From Prochlorococcus sp. AG-409-B13 (GTDB lineage: Bacteria > Cyanobacteriota > Cyanobacteriia > PCC-6307 > Cyanobiaceae): a DNA stretch of 56,162 bases. The position numbers and the translations under genes were made by a program. The notes below the pieces were generated by a model. The model made no database searches. It was not told where the DNA came from and worked only from the letters and a program-made list of their open reading frames with translations. Position 1 is the first letter of the stretch, and each line of letters starts with the position of its first letter. Where the stretch lies: contig QCJM01000005.1 in assembly GCA_003216035.1 (NCBI GenBank), positions 1 to 56,162 on the forward strand, given 5' to 3'. This document shows, piece by piece, positions 6,226 to 14,466 of this stretch.

Positions 6226-7929
6226 ATGCCAGCCACCTCGAGCGCGTACGAATCGCCAACAACAAAAACTTTTGCTGAGTTTTCACAACGGGCTGACTAT
6301 TCCTTCATGGATTCACTCCAAGCTGATCCTCAAGCGACTAGCGATGGCCATGATCATCACCCTCGACAGGTGTTCTCCGGTCATTACGTACCGGTGACCC
6401 CAACTGCTATTTCAGAGCCGGAATATATCGCCCACAGCAAAACTTTGTTTAACGAACTGGGCCTGAGCCATGAGCTTGCCCACGACACACAATTCCGCCG
6501 TCTGTTTTCAGGCGACATCACAGTCGCGAGAGAACCAATGCGTCCAGTTGGATGGGCGACGGGTTATGCACTATCGATCTATGGCACTGAATATATACAG
6601 CAGTGTCCGTTTGGAACTGGCAATGGCTACGGCGATGGCCGGGCAATTTCCGTTTTCGAAGGACTCTTCAATGGCAGACGCTGGGAGATGCAGCTGAAAG
6701 GCGGAGGCCCAACGCCCTACTGCCGTGGAGCCGATGGACGTGCCGTGCTCCGTTCCAGCGTGCGCGAGTTCCTTGTACAGGACTACATGCAAGCGCTTGG
6801 AGTTCCGACCTCACGTTCTCTGACGCTGTATGTGTCCCGATCCGAAACAGTGCGCAGGCCTTGGTACACCCAGGACTCCAGGTCCATAGATCCCGATATT
6901 CTGGTGGACAACCCTGCGGCGATTACAACTCGCGTCGCACCGTCTTTTCTGCGAGTCGGCCAGCTTGAGCTGTTTGCCCGTCGCGCACGCAATAATGAGC
7001 ATCACGATGCCCTTAACGAGCTGCAGATGATCGTGAAGCATCTGATTGCGCGAAACTACCAGCAGGAAATTAATCAGGGTCTTACATTTACTGATCAAGT
7101 GGTTGAGCTAGCCCATCTGTTTCGTGGACGGCTCACATCTCTAGTCGCTAACTGGATGCGCGTTGGCTACTGCCAGGGAAATTTCAATAGTGACAACTGC
7201 GCTGCGGGTGGCTTCACCCTCGACTACGGCCCCTTTGGATTTTGTGAACTGTTCGATCCAAGATTTCAACCCTGGACAGGAGGAGGCGATCACTTCTCAT
7301 TCTTCAATCAACCGGTTGCTGCCGAAGCCAATTACCAGATGTTCTGGGCAGCCATTCGGCCTCTTCTTACAGACAACAAAGAGGCACAAGCAAGACTAGA
7401 TCAGATCCGAGACGGCTTCGCTAAATCAATGAGTCAGGAGTTAGAGACTATGTGGACAAAGAAGCTGGGCTTGATGAGCTATGACGCAACTCTGGTGAAC
7501 GAACTGCTTCAGCTAATGGTTCTCTCTAACGTGGACTACACGATCTTTTTCCGAAAGCTGTCTCAAATTCCAGATCAACTCAAAGTATTGAAAGAAAGCT
7601 TTTATGTGCAAAGTTCAGAGCAAATTGATGAACAGTGGATTAGTTGGCTGCAACGGTGGCGGGATCGCATTAAGAGCTGCGGTGAGATCAGGATGAGATC
7701 CGCTGCGATGAAACTCATCAACCCAAAGTACACCTGGCGCGAGTGGCTGATTGCACCTGCTTATAAGAAGGCTGAACAAGGTGATTACAGCCTGATCAAG
7801 GAGCTACAGGCTGTGTTCAGCAATCCTTATGACGAGCAATCATCGGAGGTGCAGGAGAAGTACGACCACCTAAAGCCCAAGAAATTCTTCTACGCTGGGG
7901 GAGTATCCCATTACAGCTGTTCCTCTTGA
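6226..7929 (+). CDS. selO: SelO/YdiU protein adenylyltransferase
   Basis: 567 residues. The family is a pseudokinase that transfers AMP from ATP to Ser, Thr or Tyr of target proteins, linked to redox stress. Seen: [20 protein letters not shown] (about 156-175) with the nucleotide-binding Lys158, NFNSDN (319-324) as the metal-binding Asn/Asp motif, and LDYGPFGF (332-339) as the DFG-like segment. The C-terminus SCSS carries the Cys (565) that corresponds to selenocysteine in animal SelO. GC content of the first two thirds is visibly higher than its neighbours, and it has no operon partners, so recent horizontal acquisition is likely. Confidence 0.92.
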   Translation: MPATSSAYESPTTKTFAEFSQRADYSFMDSLQADPQATSDGHDHHPRQVFSGHYVPVTPTAISEPEYIAHSKTLFNELGLSHELAHDTQFRRLFSGDITVAREPMRPVGWATGYALSIYGTEYIQQCPFGTGNGYGDGRAISVFEGLFNGRRWEMQLKGGGPTPYCRGADGRAVLRSSVREFLVQDYMQALGVPTSRSLTLYVSRSETVRRPWYTQDSRSIDPDILVDNPAAITTRVAPSFLRVGQLELFARRARNNEHHDALNELQMIVKHLIARNYQQEINQGLTFTDQVVELAHLFRGRLTSLVANWMRVGYCQGNFNSDNCAAGGFTLDYGPFGFCELFDPRFQPWTGGGDHFSFFNQPVAAEANYQMFWAAIRPLLTDNKEAQARLDQIRDGFAKSMSQELETMWTKKLGLMSYDATLVNELLQLMVLSNVDYTIFFRKLSQIPDQLKVLKESFYVQSSEQIDEQWISWLQRWRDRIKSCGEIRMRSAAMKLINPKYTWREWLIAPAYKKAEQGDYSLIKELQAVFSNPYDEQSSEVQEKYDHLKPKKFFYAGGVSHYSCSS

Positions 7930-8134
7930 CAGATCAAAATTCTGTTGACCTCAATTCACGTCCAATGTTTTTAGAAGAAGCCTTGTTAGTGAGAGCGCCT
8001 ACAAAAAGATAATTAGAGAGAGTAGTTAGATGACAGATAAAGTTAAGGTCTGTAGAATAGAATTAACGCCTTAATTCTTTGATCCAAAGTTTATTATGCT
8101 GTAGGCAGCATATGAAATTATTTCCGAAAGCGAT

Positions 8135-8737
8135 ATGTCAATGTCTAATTCTACAAAACCCCATTTAGAAAATAAAAGTCACTATCGAAATATAACCAAC
8201 TCTAGAACACTACGCCTACTTATTCCTCTTTTACTTATGTCACTTATTTGGCTGCAAGAAATAGTTGATCAATTGTTTTTTGGTGGAAACTGGAATTTCG
8301 CCATGGGTAGAGGTAGACCCTGGTTTCACCTGTTAGCTTCCTCTTTTAGCCATGAAGACTATGGACATTTGATTTCTAATACGATTATCTTTATTCCCCT
8401 TAGTTGGTTAGTCCTAGCGAATGGATTACGAGATTTTCTATCGGTTTGGTTTTGCGTACTTTCCGTAAAAATTTTATTCTTGGTTTTTTGGACAAATCCA
8501 GCACATGGATTATCTGACATTTGTTTTGGGCTGCTTGGTTATCTAGTCATAATTGGTTTTTTAGAAAGACGTTTTTTAACAATTAGTATCAGTTTTTTTG
8601 CTATTGTTATTTTTGGCCATTATCTCCCATCACTTATTCCTTTTTTTTCGCCTCCAGGAATTAGTTGGATTGGGCATTTTAGTGGTTTTATAGGGGGTGT
8701 GTTAGGAGCGTTATTTATTTATCGAGAACCCGAATGA
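8135..8737 (+). CDS. Rhomboid-like intramembrane protease
   Basis: 200 residues with about six hydrophobic segments. Rhomboids cleave membrane-protein helices with a Ser-His dyad. Seen: HEDYGHLISNTIIF (73-86), the family HxxxxHLxxN element; GLSD (125-128) with candidate nucleophile Ser127; and GHFSGFIGGVLGAL (180-193) with catalytic His181. The residue after the Ser is Asp instead of the usual Gly, so activity is not certain. Stands alone after selO with about 200 nt between, in ordinary AT-rich DNA. Confidence 0.8.
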   Translation: MSMSNSTKPHLENKSHYRNITNSRTLRLLIPLLLMSLIWLQEIVDQLFFGGNWNFAMGRGRPWFHLLASSFSHEDYGHLISNTIIFIPLSWLVLANGLRDFLSVWFCVLSVKILFLVFWTNPAHGLSDICFGLLGYLVIIGFLERRFLTISISFFAIVIFGHYLPSLIPFFSPPGISWIGHFSGFIGGVLGALFIYREPE

Positions 8738-9035
8738 AATAATAAAACACTTTGGAAAAAGAATTATTAAATATTTTTGATCTCAATTTATACCTTGACT
8801 ATTCTTTCTGGAATTCATACCTAAAAAAGTTAGTCCTGATAAAGAATCTAAATATAAGGCTGAATTTGTAATTACTTTCCTTTTGGGTTCGTGTATTTAT
8901 TCCATGATTATTAATATCTAGCTAGTGCCGTTTATTAGCTGCTTAGGGCAGCCAAGAGTGGATGTTTTTTTATAAGACTAAGTTGGTTTTGTCAGTGGAT
9001 TCTTTTTTTGAATAAAAGTTTGCTATCTATTCACT

Positions 9036-9346
9036 ATGCATCATTCAGATGATCTATTTAATCAGAAAATTCCAATGGTGCCGCAGCAGCCGAGATGGCC
9101 GGCCAAATGGCGGCAAACTAAGCATCTGAAACTACAGAACTGGATACCGTATTCCTTAACCCAAGGTCCCAAATGGAGTCCAGACCTTCCAAGGTCAGCA
9201 GCCACTGCGATGGCAATGCCACTATCACTGATAGATTCGCAAACTCGATACATCACTCAAATCATTCAAATTTGACTTCAGAAGCATCTGAGTTGATGCC
9301 CTCGGGGAATCTTGATGATCAAGACCATGCCCCTTCTAATGAATGA
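9036..9346 (+). pseudogene. Decayed hydrophilic gene
   Basis: ATG 9036 opens MHHSDDLFNQKIP, then the protein-like reading passes to another frame: NGAAAAEMAGQMAAN, stop, ASETTELDTVFLNP, and continues to SASELMPSGNLDDQDHAPSNE-like acidic sequence ending at a TGA at 9344-9346. Composition is Ala/Asp/Ser rich with no membrane segment. One frameshift and one in-frame stop suggest a dead gene. The 300 nt before it (8738-9035) show nothing recognisable. Confidence 0.3.
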
Positions 9347-9532
9347 TTAATTACTACCAATCCGTTTATATATAAAGAATGTTAAAACTAGTGAGACTAT
9401 TGAATCTGCAGCTACGAATACGTTTGCGGTTGGACTTCCTGGTTCAAACCCTCCAGCCCAAAACGTAAAACCCGCATGACCTAATAGCCATAGAACACAC
9501 AACCCAATTCCAATAATTGAAGATGTAGTCAC
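9347..9532 (-). CDS. Small two-helix membrane protein, 61 aa
   Basis: Two hydrophobic helices (about 5-27 and 36-55) joined by GGFEPGSPTANVF, tail YKRIGSN. The start codon directly abuts the stop of the DUF2905-type gene upstream, so the two are co-transcribed and probably coupled. No known domain recognised. Confidence 0.65.
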   Translation of the reverse strand: MTTSSIIGIGLCVLWLLGHAGFTFWAGGFEPGSPTANVFVAADSIVSLVLTFFIYKRIGSN

Positions 9533-9733
9533 CTATTTGCTGAGCAAATTAAAAATGACTGAAACCACCAAACTTATAACAATGCAACTCACGATTGGGA
9601 AGTAAAAGGTTGAGTTCTCACCCCTCAAAACAATGTCGCCTGGGAGTTGCCCTAAACCCAAATTCGTTAGATAAGGATAAAGGACTCCGACTGCCGCAAT
9701 CCCAAGCCCAAGAGTAATTAGCAGTTTTTGCAT
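9533..9733 (-). CDS. DUF2905 family small membrane protein
   Basis: 66 residues. The segment LGQLPGDIVLRGENSTFYFP between two hydrophobic helices is the hallmark of DUF2905 (usual form GRLPGDI, then a helix with FPIV). Family members are short inner-membrane proteins of unknown function. It abuts the next gene without a gap and follows the MRYFW gene after about 18 nt. Confidence 0.85.
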   Translation of the reverse strand: MQKLLITLGLGIAAVGVLYPYLTNLGLGQLPGDIVLRGENSTFYFPIVSCIVISLVVSVIFNLLSK

Positions 9734-9751
9734 GTTTGAATTGTGCCGCTG

Positions 9752-9904
9752 TTAGACCAAACTTTCTATTCGCAGAATGATTTCCTGCTGCATGCGGATG
9801 CTTTGCTCTTGTTTATCTGCTATTTGCTCAGTGACGGTGAGGTAAATAAACAGGATTGTTAGCGGGCAAAAAATGATACGAGCGATAGGCCAGAAGTAAC
9901 GCAT
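9752..9904 (-). CDS. Micro-protein MRYFW..., 50 aa
   Basis: MRYFWPIARIIFCPLTILFI forms an N-terminal helix, followed by a long polar helix (EQIADKQEQSIRMQQE) that could form a coiled coil. The ATG overlaps the stop of the upstream gene (TAATG). A truncated relative starts at 2051 with the same overlap. Function unknown. Confidence 0.6.
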   Translation of the reverse strand: MRYFWPIARIIFCPLTILFIYLTVTEQIADKQEQSIRMQQEIILRIESLV

Positions 9905-10089
9905 TAGTTTTCGTCTTTTTTTTTAAGCCCTTTCCATACCAATGGATTATGACCCTTCGTCATCACAGTGATAGCACGACCTAGGAACCAAGAACCCACG
10001 AGAAAGCCAACAGCAGCAACCCCATAAAGAAGGTTTGCTTGACCAGTAGTCCCTAAGAGATAAAAGGTGTTCTGCATCCCTCGATTCAA
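9904..10089 (-). CDS. Small membrane protein, 61 aa
   Basis: MNRGMQNTFYLLGTTGQANL, helix (about 20-40) and a basic tail GHNPLVWKGLKKKDEN. First gene of the coupled run 10089-9347. Only 56 nt separate it from the divergent run starting at 10146, so both promoters must lie in that gap. No domain recognised. Confidence 0.6.
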   Translation of the reverse strand: MNRGMQNTFYLLGTTGQANLLYGVAAVGFLVGSWFLGRAITVMTKGHNPLVWKGLKKKDEN

Positions 10090-10145
10090 GGTATAGAACT
10101 TCTAATCATCATGCCGAGACGTATAGCAAAGGCTATAAAGGAAAC

Positions 10146-10292
10146 ATGAACCACCTCACTGCTACCTACATCGATTTCATCCAGAGCATTGGCGTCTTGG
10201 TGATCTTTGGTGTTGTTGCTTATGCGGTTAAACAGATAATGCTTAAAGATGAGCAGCGGATAGAGAGAGTCGATGTGAGGGTTGAAGAGTGA
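10146..10292 (+). CDS. Micro-protein, 48 aa, one helix and charged tail
   Basis: MNHLTATYIDFIQSIGVLVI with a helix ending near residue 28, followed by a charged amphipathic tail (KDEQRIERVDVRVEE). Two nucleotides separate its stop from the next ATG. First gene of a three-gene coupled run on the plus strand. Function unknown. Confidence 0.55.
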   Translation: MNHLTATYIDFIQSIGVLVIFGVVAYAVKQIMLKDEQRIERVDVRVEE

Positions 10293-10294
10293 GC

Positions 10295-10387
10295 ATGCTC
10301 AACACCTATCTATTGGTAGATGGCAGCTTGATGCTTGTGGGCTTGCCACTGCTTTTGATTTGGAAAGGCAGAAAGTACAGCAAGTAA
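10295..10387 (+). CDS. Micro-protein, 30 aa, single helix
   Basis: MLNTYLLVDGSLMLVGLPLL then LIWKGRKYSK: one hydrophobic helix and a basic end, the plan of small thylakoid subunits. Flanked by coupled genes: 2 nt after the previous stop, and its TAA shares a base with the next ATG. The coupling is the main support; the sequence itself is not recognised. Confidence 0.5.
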   Translation: MLNTYLLVDGSLMLVGLPLLLIWKGRKYSK

Positions 10388-10518
10388 TGACTAAGCGCGA
10401 AAGAAACTTCGATGACGACTCGTATGACGAGATAGAACAAAGCCTTAAGGATCAAGATTCAAACGAAGAAAATCGTGCTTACTTCCCTGTTGAGGAGTCA
10501 AAACCTCCTCATTATTGA
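10387..10518 (+). CDS. Acidic hydrophilic micro-protein, 43 aa
   Basis: MTKRERNFDDDSYDEIEQSL and a tail FPVEESKPPHY. The reading frame is open further upstream, but the ATG at 10387 overlaps the preceding stop as TAATG and matches codon use, so it is the better start. Unstructured-looking; no function recognised. Confidence 0.5.
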   Translation: MTKRERNFDDDSYDEIEQSLKDQDSNEENRAYFPVEESKPPHY

Positions 10519-10737
10519 AAGGCTACTTATCTAAGTTGAAAACATTAGTTTAAATATGAACAAATTTCTTCTTACTATCTGTCAAAACTTTGCAATAAGC
10601 ACTCAATTAGAATTAATACCGTTTTAAGTCGAATGCATTAAAAAATATCCCCAGGAAGAGACTTCTTATCGTTAAAACCGCTCAATTACTTAGGGCAAGA
10701 ATAGAAATATGCCAACTTATAAAATTCCCCATTAGTG

Positions 10738-10926
10738 TCAATCTTTCCTTGTGTGTATCATCGCAAACAATCGCTCGATCCGAAGCTGAATTGCGTATAG
10801 CTGAGTTCGATTAAAGAAGAGCCTTTCACCTTTTTTGTTTTTCACTATCGAAAGTAAAACATAAAGTTGCAGTCCTAAAAAGACTAGGCCAACTCCAATC
10901 AAAATTGTATATGGATCGGTTATCAC
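10738..10926 (-). CDS. Small membrane protein, 62 aa
   Basis: MITDPYTILIGVGLVFLGLQ forms one helix to about residue 27, then a basic, amphipathic tail with KNKKGERLFFNRTQ and LRIERLFAMI. Stands alone. No domain recognised. Confidence 0.5.
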   Translation of the reverse strand: MITDPYTILIGVGLVFLGLQLYVLLSIVKNKKGERLFFNRTQLYAIQLRIERLFAMIHTRKD

Positions 10927-11348
10927 AGAATTCTGCCTTTATGTCTAATCCTTTCTTAGCTAGAATTGGCTAGGTATAGCAATAGTAAAATGCGTTTTGC
11001 ATAAATTTGTATCCATTAAGACATTTTTAATTTTCTAATCCTACTTGACAAGATTTATTCGTAATATTTTAGAATTAACTTAGCTTGTCAAATGTATTAA
11101 GAATAAAGGGTCAAGCATGTTGGCTGAAGTTTTTAATCAGCACTTTTTATAACTAGCATCGAATAAGCATGAGCTATCAAGCTAGGCCTATCTTAAGTTG
11201 AGTTCGATTCTAATAAGTAACCTGAAAAGTGTCTTTCTTAAGTATTATAAATACATTAAAAATGTTCTTTGCTAGAAAAAACAAGCTTATTAAGGAAGAC
11301 TTTTAGCTTTAAAGATTCACACTGAAGTTATAGGCTCAATGTGGAAGA
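10927..11348. other. Intergenic region, nothing recognised
   Basis: About 420 nt of AT-rich DNA with stops in all frames on both strands and no strong hairpin or terminator that I can see. Confidence 0.5.
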
Positions 11349-11531
11349 TCAGGATAGAAGTTGTTGAAGTAGAAGCTCAAAAGTTCCTTTAATTGATTCT
11401 TGGGCAACTGATATCTTTGAACTAATGATTATAGCTGCCAATGGAATTGTTAGGAAGAGAGTAAGGCTTACAACAATGATCATGAAAGAAGCTGTTCTTA
11501 TTAGCCATTTAGTTATTGGGTCCAATTCCAT
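11349..11531 (-). CDS. Small membrane protein, 60 aa
   Basis: MELDPITKWLIRTASFMIIV starts a long hydrophobic helix (to about residue 37) followed by a mostly polar amphipathic C-terminus. Upstream AATTCCATTGGAGG-like sequence read on the plus strand holds no clear Shine-Dalgarno for this gene. Function unknown. Confidence 0.5.
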   Translation of the reverse strand: MELDPITKWLIRTASFMIIVVSLTLFLTIPLAAIIISSKISVAQESIKGTFELLLQQLLS

Positions 11532-11678
11532 TGGAGGTGCTCTCTAAAAAGTTAATAGAGCATAAACGTTATTTCTTGTAAGAGGTGGGAGCTGCGATAC
11601 GTCTTCATTTCGCTTCACACATTGAATGAATCTAAAGACATTTTATTGTTTAGGCTAGAAGGAAATTGCTGATGGCAG

Positions 11679-11816
11679 ATGAACAACGTAGATCCTCCTA
11701 AAGAGCCTGCAAAAGGAGAAAAGCTTAGCTGGAGTCGCTTGCTGGTTTATATGTATATGGCTTCGGTAGCTCTTGCCGTAGTGGTTTGGGTTTTACGCAG
11801 ATTTCAACTTGCTTAA
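11679..11816 (+). CDS. Micro-protein, 45 aa, single helix
   Basis: Polar head MNNVDPPKEPAKGEKLSWSR, then LLVYMYMASVALAVVVWVLR and the end RFQLA. A GAAGGAA stretch lies about 15-20 nt upstream, so a ribosome-binding site is possible. Codon use and the clean head-helix-basic tail plan support a real gene. Function unknown. Confidence 0.55.
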   Translation: MNNVDPPKEPAKGEKLSWSRLLVYMYMASVALAVVVWVLRRFQLA

Positions 11817-12243
11817 CTCTTTAATTTCCTTTTACCATCTATCTAGACATTGAACAATCAATACAGGCTGCTCTAAAAGCTCTTTCTTTATATAATTTTG
11901 TTAGTAGTTAAGGCTTCATCAAATAGTCCTTATCCCATCAATAATCTTCTTTTTCCATTAAGACGGTCATGGCTAAAAACTAAATGAATTTTTGAACTAA
12001 TTTATGCTTCTACTTATTTGCCTGAGTTGAAAATTACTAATGCTAGCTTATTAGCCAATTGCCTGCAATTTGGTATACATAAATTATTGGAAACAGCCTT
12101 TCATGTAAATATAGCTAATGGTCAAAAGCAAGGTCTTCTCTGAGAGTTTGAAAGAATGAAATGATGCTAAGAGGCGTTATAATTAGGATTGCTGAACTAA
12201 TAGCCGCTTTAGTTATTAGATCTTGTCAGCCATAAGGGCTCAT
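11817..12243. other. Intergenic region, nothing recognised
   Basis: About 430 nt of AT-rich DNA; stops in all frames, no hairpin with T tract noticed. Confidence 0.45.
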
Positions 12244-12429
12244 TTATTTCGCGGTCTCTTTTAGAGGATTAATCTCTGCCATGAACTGATCTGAAGTAAC
12301 CAGAAAACTTGAATTGAATCCCTTATAGAACCTAAGTTTTTGATCAACGTGCTTGTTGTGTTCAACGATTGAGAACGAATCCGATGGGTTTGATTTGTTG
12401 CTAGAGAAATTAGAAAGATATTTAACTGA
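12244..12429 (-). pseudogene. Open frame lacking a start codon (gene remnant)
   Basis: Sixty-one codons read KYLSNFSSNKSNPSDSFSIV and then EHNKHVDQKLRFYKGFNSSF and finish MAEINPLKETAK. Codon use looks coding, yet no ATG, GTG or TTG is available at the N-terminal side; a frameshift near 12420 may have removed it. Soluble and charged. Not recognised. Confidence 0.35.
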
Positions 12430-12459
12430 TCATTTTTTAGCTAGGGCAGTGCAAATTGA

Positions 12460-12496
12460 AAACTAAATAAAAGGCCCCCGGAGCAGGACGGGAGCC
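12460..12496 (-). terminator. Rho-independent terminator, minus strand
   Basis: On the minus strand CGGGAGCC-type arm (12489-12496) pairs with the GGCCCCCG arm (12473-12480) around an 8-nt loop and is followed by a T-rich run (complement of 12461-12472). It lies just outside repeat copy 1 and is absent at copy 2. Confidence 0.6.
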
Positions 12497-12603
12497 AATC
12501 GACTTGCACTTAAGACCGACTGATCCCCATCACCCGGCCACGCCGAGGTTAATTGCTGTCAAGAGCTTTGTCATCGGCAGATACACACTACTTATAGTGT
12601 TGT

Positions 12604-12718
12604 TAATGCCTCTGATAAGCAAAATCACTATTTGTGGGGGTTGCATTAGCCCCTTCAGTCTCCTAGAAATAAAGCTCCCCATCACCCAGGCCCGGCGCAC
12701 TTGCGAGGGCCTTTTTTA
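12604..12718 (+). ncRNA. Candidate small RNA within repeat copy 1
   Basis: Inferred limits. Upstream are TTGTCA (12568-12573) and TATAGT (12593-12598), with a rather long 19-nt spacer, so initiation near 12604 is a guess. The transcript would hold GGGG...CCCC (around 12636-12656) and end at an intrinsic terminator. No convincing protein is encoded: the plus-strand open frame across it is odd in composition and differs in its ends between copies. It is not a known tRNA, 6S, SRP or tmRNA sequence that I recognise. Confidence 0.45.
12688..12718 (+). terminator. Intrinsic terminator inside repeat copy 1
   Basis: Arms AGGCCC (12688-12693) and GGGCCT (12707-12712), with an inner CGC-ACTT-GCG extension, followed by a run of six T. 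The same structure is at 19422-19452 in copy 2. Confidence 0.75.
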
Positions 12719-12843
12719 TTGTCATGGCTATTCCTTGATACTGAGCGTCTGAACATGGTTTGACCCTTGTCAGGGGGTGAAAAGGAGGAACCATCTCTCG
12801 TTCAAATAAAACATGATCTAATCCAGGAACTCGGATCTCCAAA

Positions 12844-13074
12844 ATGTCTTTGTCGACAACCTGGCTTTGTGAATGTTGTTGGCTACAAACTCAAGCTGAA
12901 TGCGATGATCAGAATTTTGAGGGGCTGGCCAAATTCAATAGTGAAGGACTTAGAACTCAATATGTTGCAAAAACAGGAGAAAATGATTGCTGTTTTGTGG
13001 GCCTTGTGGAAAGTGAAGAGGCGATAGTTGAGGGAAGACCCCAACCAAATGGCTGGCCAATCTCGATTTATTAA
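12844..13074 (+). CDS. Hypothetical soluble protein, 76 aa
   Basis: A frame with convincing codon use: QTQAECDDQNFEGLAKFNSE, then YVAKTGENDCCFVGLVES and the end GRPQPNGWPISIY. Soluble, two adjacent Cys in the middle. Another frame is open over the same DNA (12767-13027) but is Leu/Lys-rich and unlike a protein. The chosen ATG may not be the true start. Not recognised. Confidence 0.5.
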   Translation: MSLSTTWLCECCWLQTQAECDDQNFEGLAKFNSEGLRTQYVAKTGENDCCFVGLVESEEAIVEGRPQPNGWPISIY

Positions 13075-13324
13075 GTTAATTTTTGGAGGATTTGTTTCTT
13101 GATCTAGGCGTAACTGACCTTGTTTCAGGTCCGATTTTTGCTTGATTTATATATCTTCTGGAGCAGAGGTTCCCTTCTTATATAAATCTTACCTGCCACA
13201 AAAGGAAAAAATGTTGCACAGAACTATAGCTATGTCTGCCTTCGACTTAAGAGTAATTTCATTAGATTAATTGTAAGAAGAAATGGTGAGCATTAGAAGT
13301 AAAAGCTAGTACTAGTAAGCTTTG

Positions 13325-13501
13325 CTAGCTGCCGGAGTTTAATCTGATCCAATCGAAAATCAGATAAATACCAAAAAGAAGCCCTATATACAAAGGTAAT
13401 CTAGGGTATTTGACCAGCAGGCTTTTTGGATTTGATGTTGGCTTTTGCTTTGGACTCTTAGGAGGCAAACCTTGCTCTTTCCGCCTTTTAGCTTCTCCCA
13501 T
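13325..13501 (-). CDS. DUF2839-like small membrane protein, 58 aa
   Basis: Starts MGEAKRRKEQGLPPKSPKQ, the hallmark N-terminus of cyanobacterial DUF2839 proteins, followed by a basic linker and one helix (LPLYIGLLFGIYLIFDWI). The frame continues 26 codons upstream, but the family start is the ATG at 13501. Membrane protein of unknown function. Confidence 0.75.
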   Translation of the reverse strand: MGEAKRRKEQGLPPKSPKQKPTSNPKSLLVKYPRLPLYIGLLFGIYLIFDWIRLNSGS

Positions 13502-13785
13502 GATTATTCTTCGTCTACTTTTGTGATTCTGATATTCAAGCCGATGTAAAGCATTATGCCCCCAATTAGAGGGGTCCAAAGCTGCCAGTGACTGAGATCA
13601 TCCATTGGAAATAACTACCCAATAGTTTCCTGCCATAAATTTAGTTGATAAAAAAAAACTCACAGCAAGGTATAGCAGTAAAAAGTAATTCCTAAAACTA
13701 GCCTGATTGGAAGCGATACAACCTTTAAGAACCCACCTGCACTAACACTTTTTTTACTGCCAACCAACATTTCATGCTTTTTCGT

Positions 13786-14029
13786 ATGGATCCTTCTAAT
13801 GCTTTTGTTTCGTCATCGTCTCTTTTGGTGTGCCCACCCTTCTCTATTCCCCTGATCTTCCTCCAAGTGCTGCCCTTAAGAAACTAAATATAGAGCTTAT
13901 TCCGACTATTTGTTTAAGAAAACTGATAGCCACCTTGTTACTTTCGTGTATGAACACAGATTGGAGGTTTTGAGGGCGATTAAAGTTCAGTGTGGTACAC
14001 ACCACGGGAGTTATAAGACCAAAAAGTAA
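13786..14029 (+). pseudogene. Small gene decayed over three frames
   Basis: Protein-like pieces follow one another in different frames: MDPSNAFVSSSSLLVCPP from ATG 13786, then SPDLPPSAALKKLNIE, then AYSDYLFKKTDSHLVTFVYE continuing to GTHHGSYKTKK at the TAA 14027-14029. Two frameshifts would rejoin them into about 80 residues. Judged by composition only, so uncertain. Confidence 0.3.
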
Positions 14030-14466
14030 GGTGCTTTTTGATCCCTTTTTAAAAGTGTCTCTAAATTTTTGTTATCCACCTGCCTTTTAGAAAAGCGGTT
14101 TTTTTTCCTGCAATTCATTCAAAAGTTCTTCATGGTATTTACTTTTCATTGTTATTTTCTAAAAGCAAATTTTCTTGGCAAGCCTTTCAAAAGAGAGGAA
14201 ATGACAGCCAAAGCTTTAAGTCTAAAAAGCAAAGAGTATCACTAATTATAACTCTTGAATAATTTTTCTTTGAAAAAATATGCAATTTATAGAGAGGAAT
14301 TAATGTCTACTTAACAAAAGCCTTGCAATTTTAGATGTAATCGCTTCCTTGAGGTGCGATTATTGAGGAGATCTATATGTTTAGGGATCTTTAATCTTCT
14401 AGTATAAAAAGGAATTGATTCATATTGACAAGGTACCGTACCCTTAAGACAACAACAGTCAATGGG
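14030..14466. other. Intergenic region upstream of glycosyltransferase
   Basis: About 440 nt, AT-rich, without supported genes; includes long T tracts (around 14100). It should contain the promoter of the glycosyltransferase gene; no defined box is evident. Confidence 0.4.

Larger units (their letters stand above)
12506..12746 (+). repeat. 241-bp direct repeat, copy 1
   Basis: Identical to 19240-19480 except for one base (A at 12546, T at 19280), with no gaps. Both copies are in the same orientation, 6734 bp apart. The unit contains a promoter-like region, a hairpin ACACTA/TAGTGT and a strong terminator, so it looks like a complete small-RNA locus. A short block TCCCCATCACCC occurs twice inside the unit. 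Flanking sequences differ immediately outside the stated limits. Confidence 0.95.

Noticed and set aside
6470-7399. Several frames inside selO on both strands
   Set aside because: They are shadows of the real selO frame in GC-richer DNA.
12504-12752. Open frame across repeat copy 1
   Set aside because: It reads through hairpins and a terminator, and its upstream and downstream ends change between the two repeat copies, which argues against a protein.
12767-13027. Plus-strand frame of 86 codons
   Set aside because: Overlaps the better-supported frame at 12844; Leu/Lys-rich with poor codon use.
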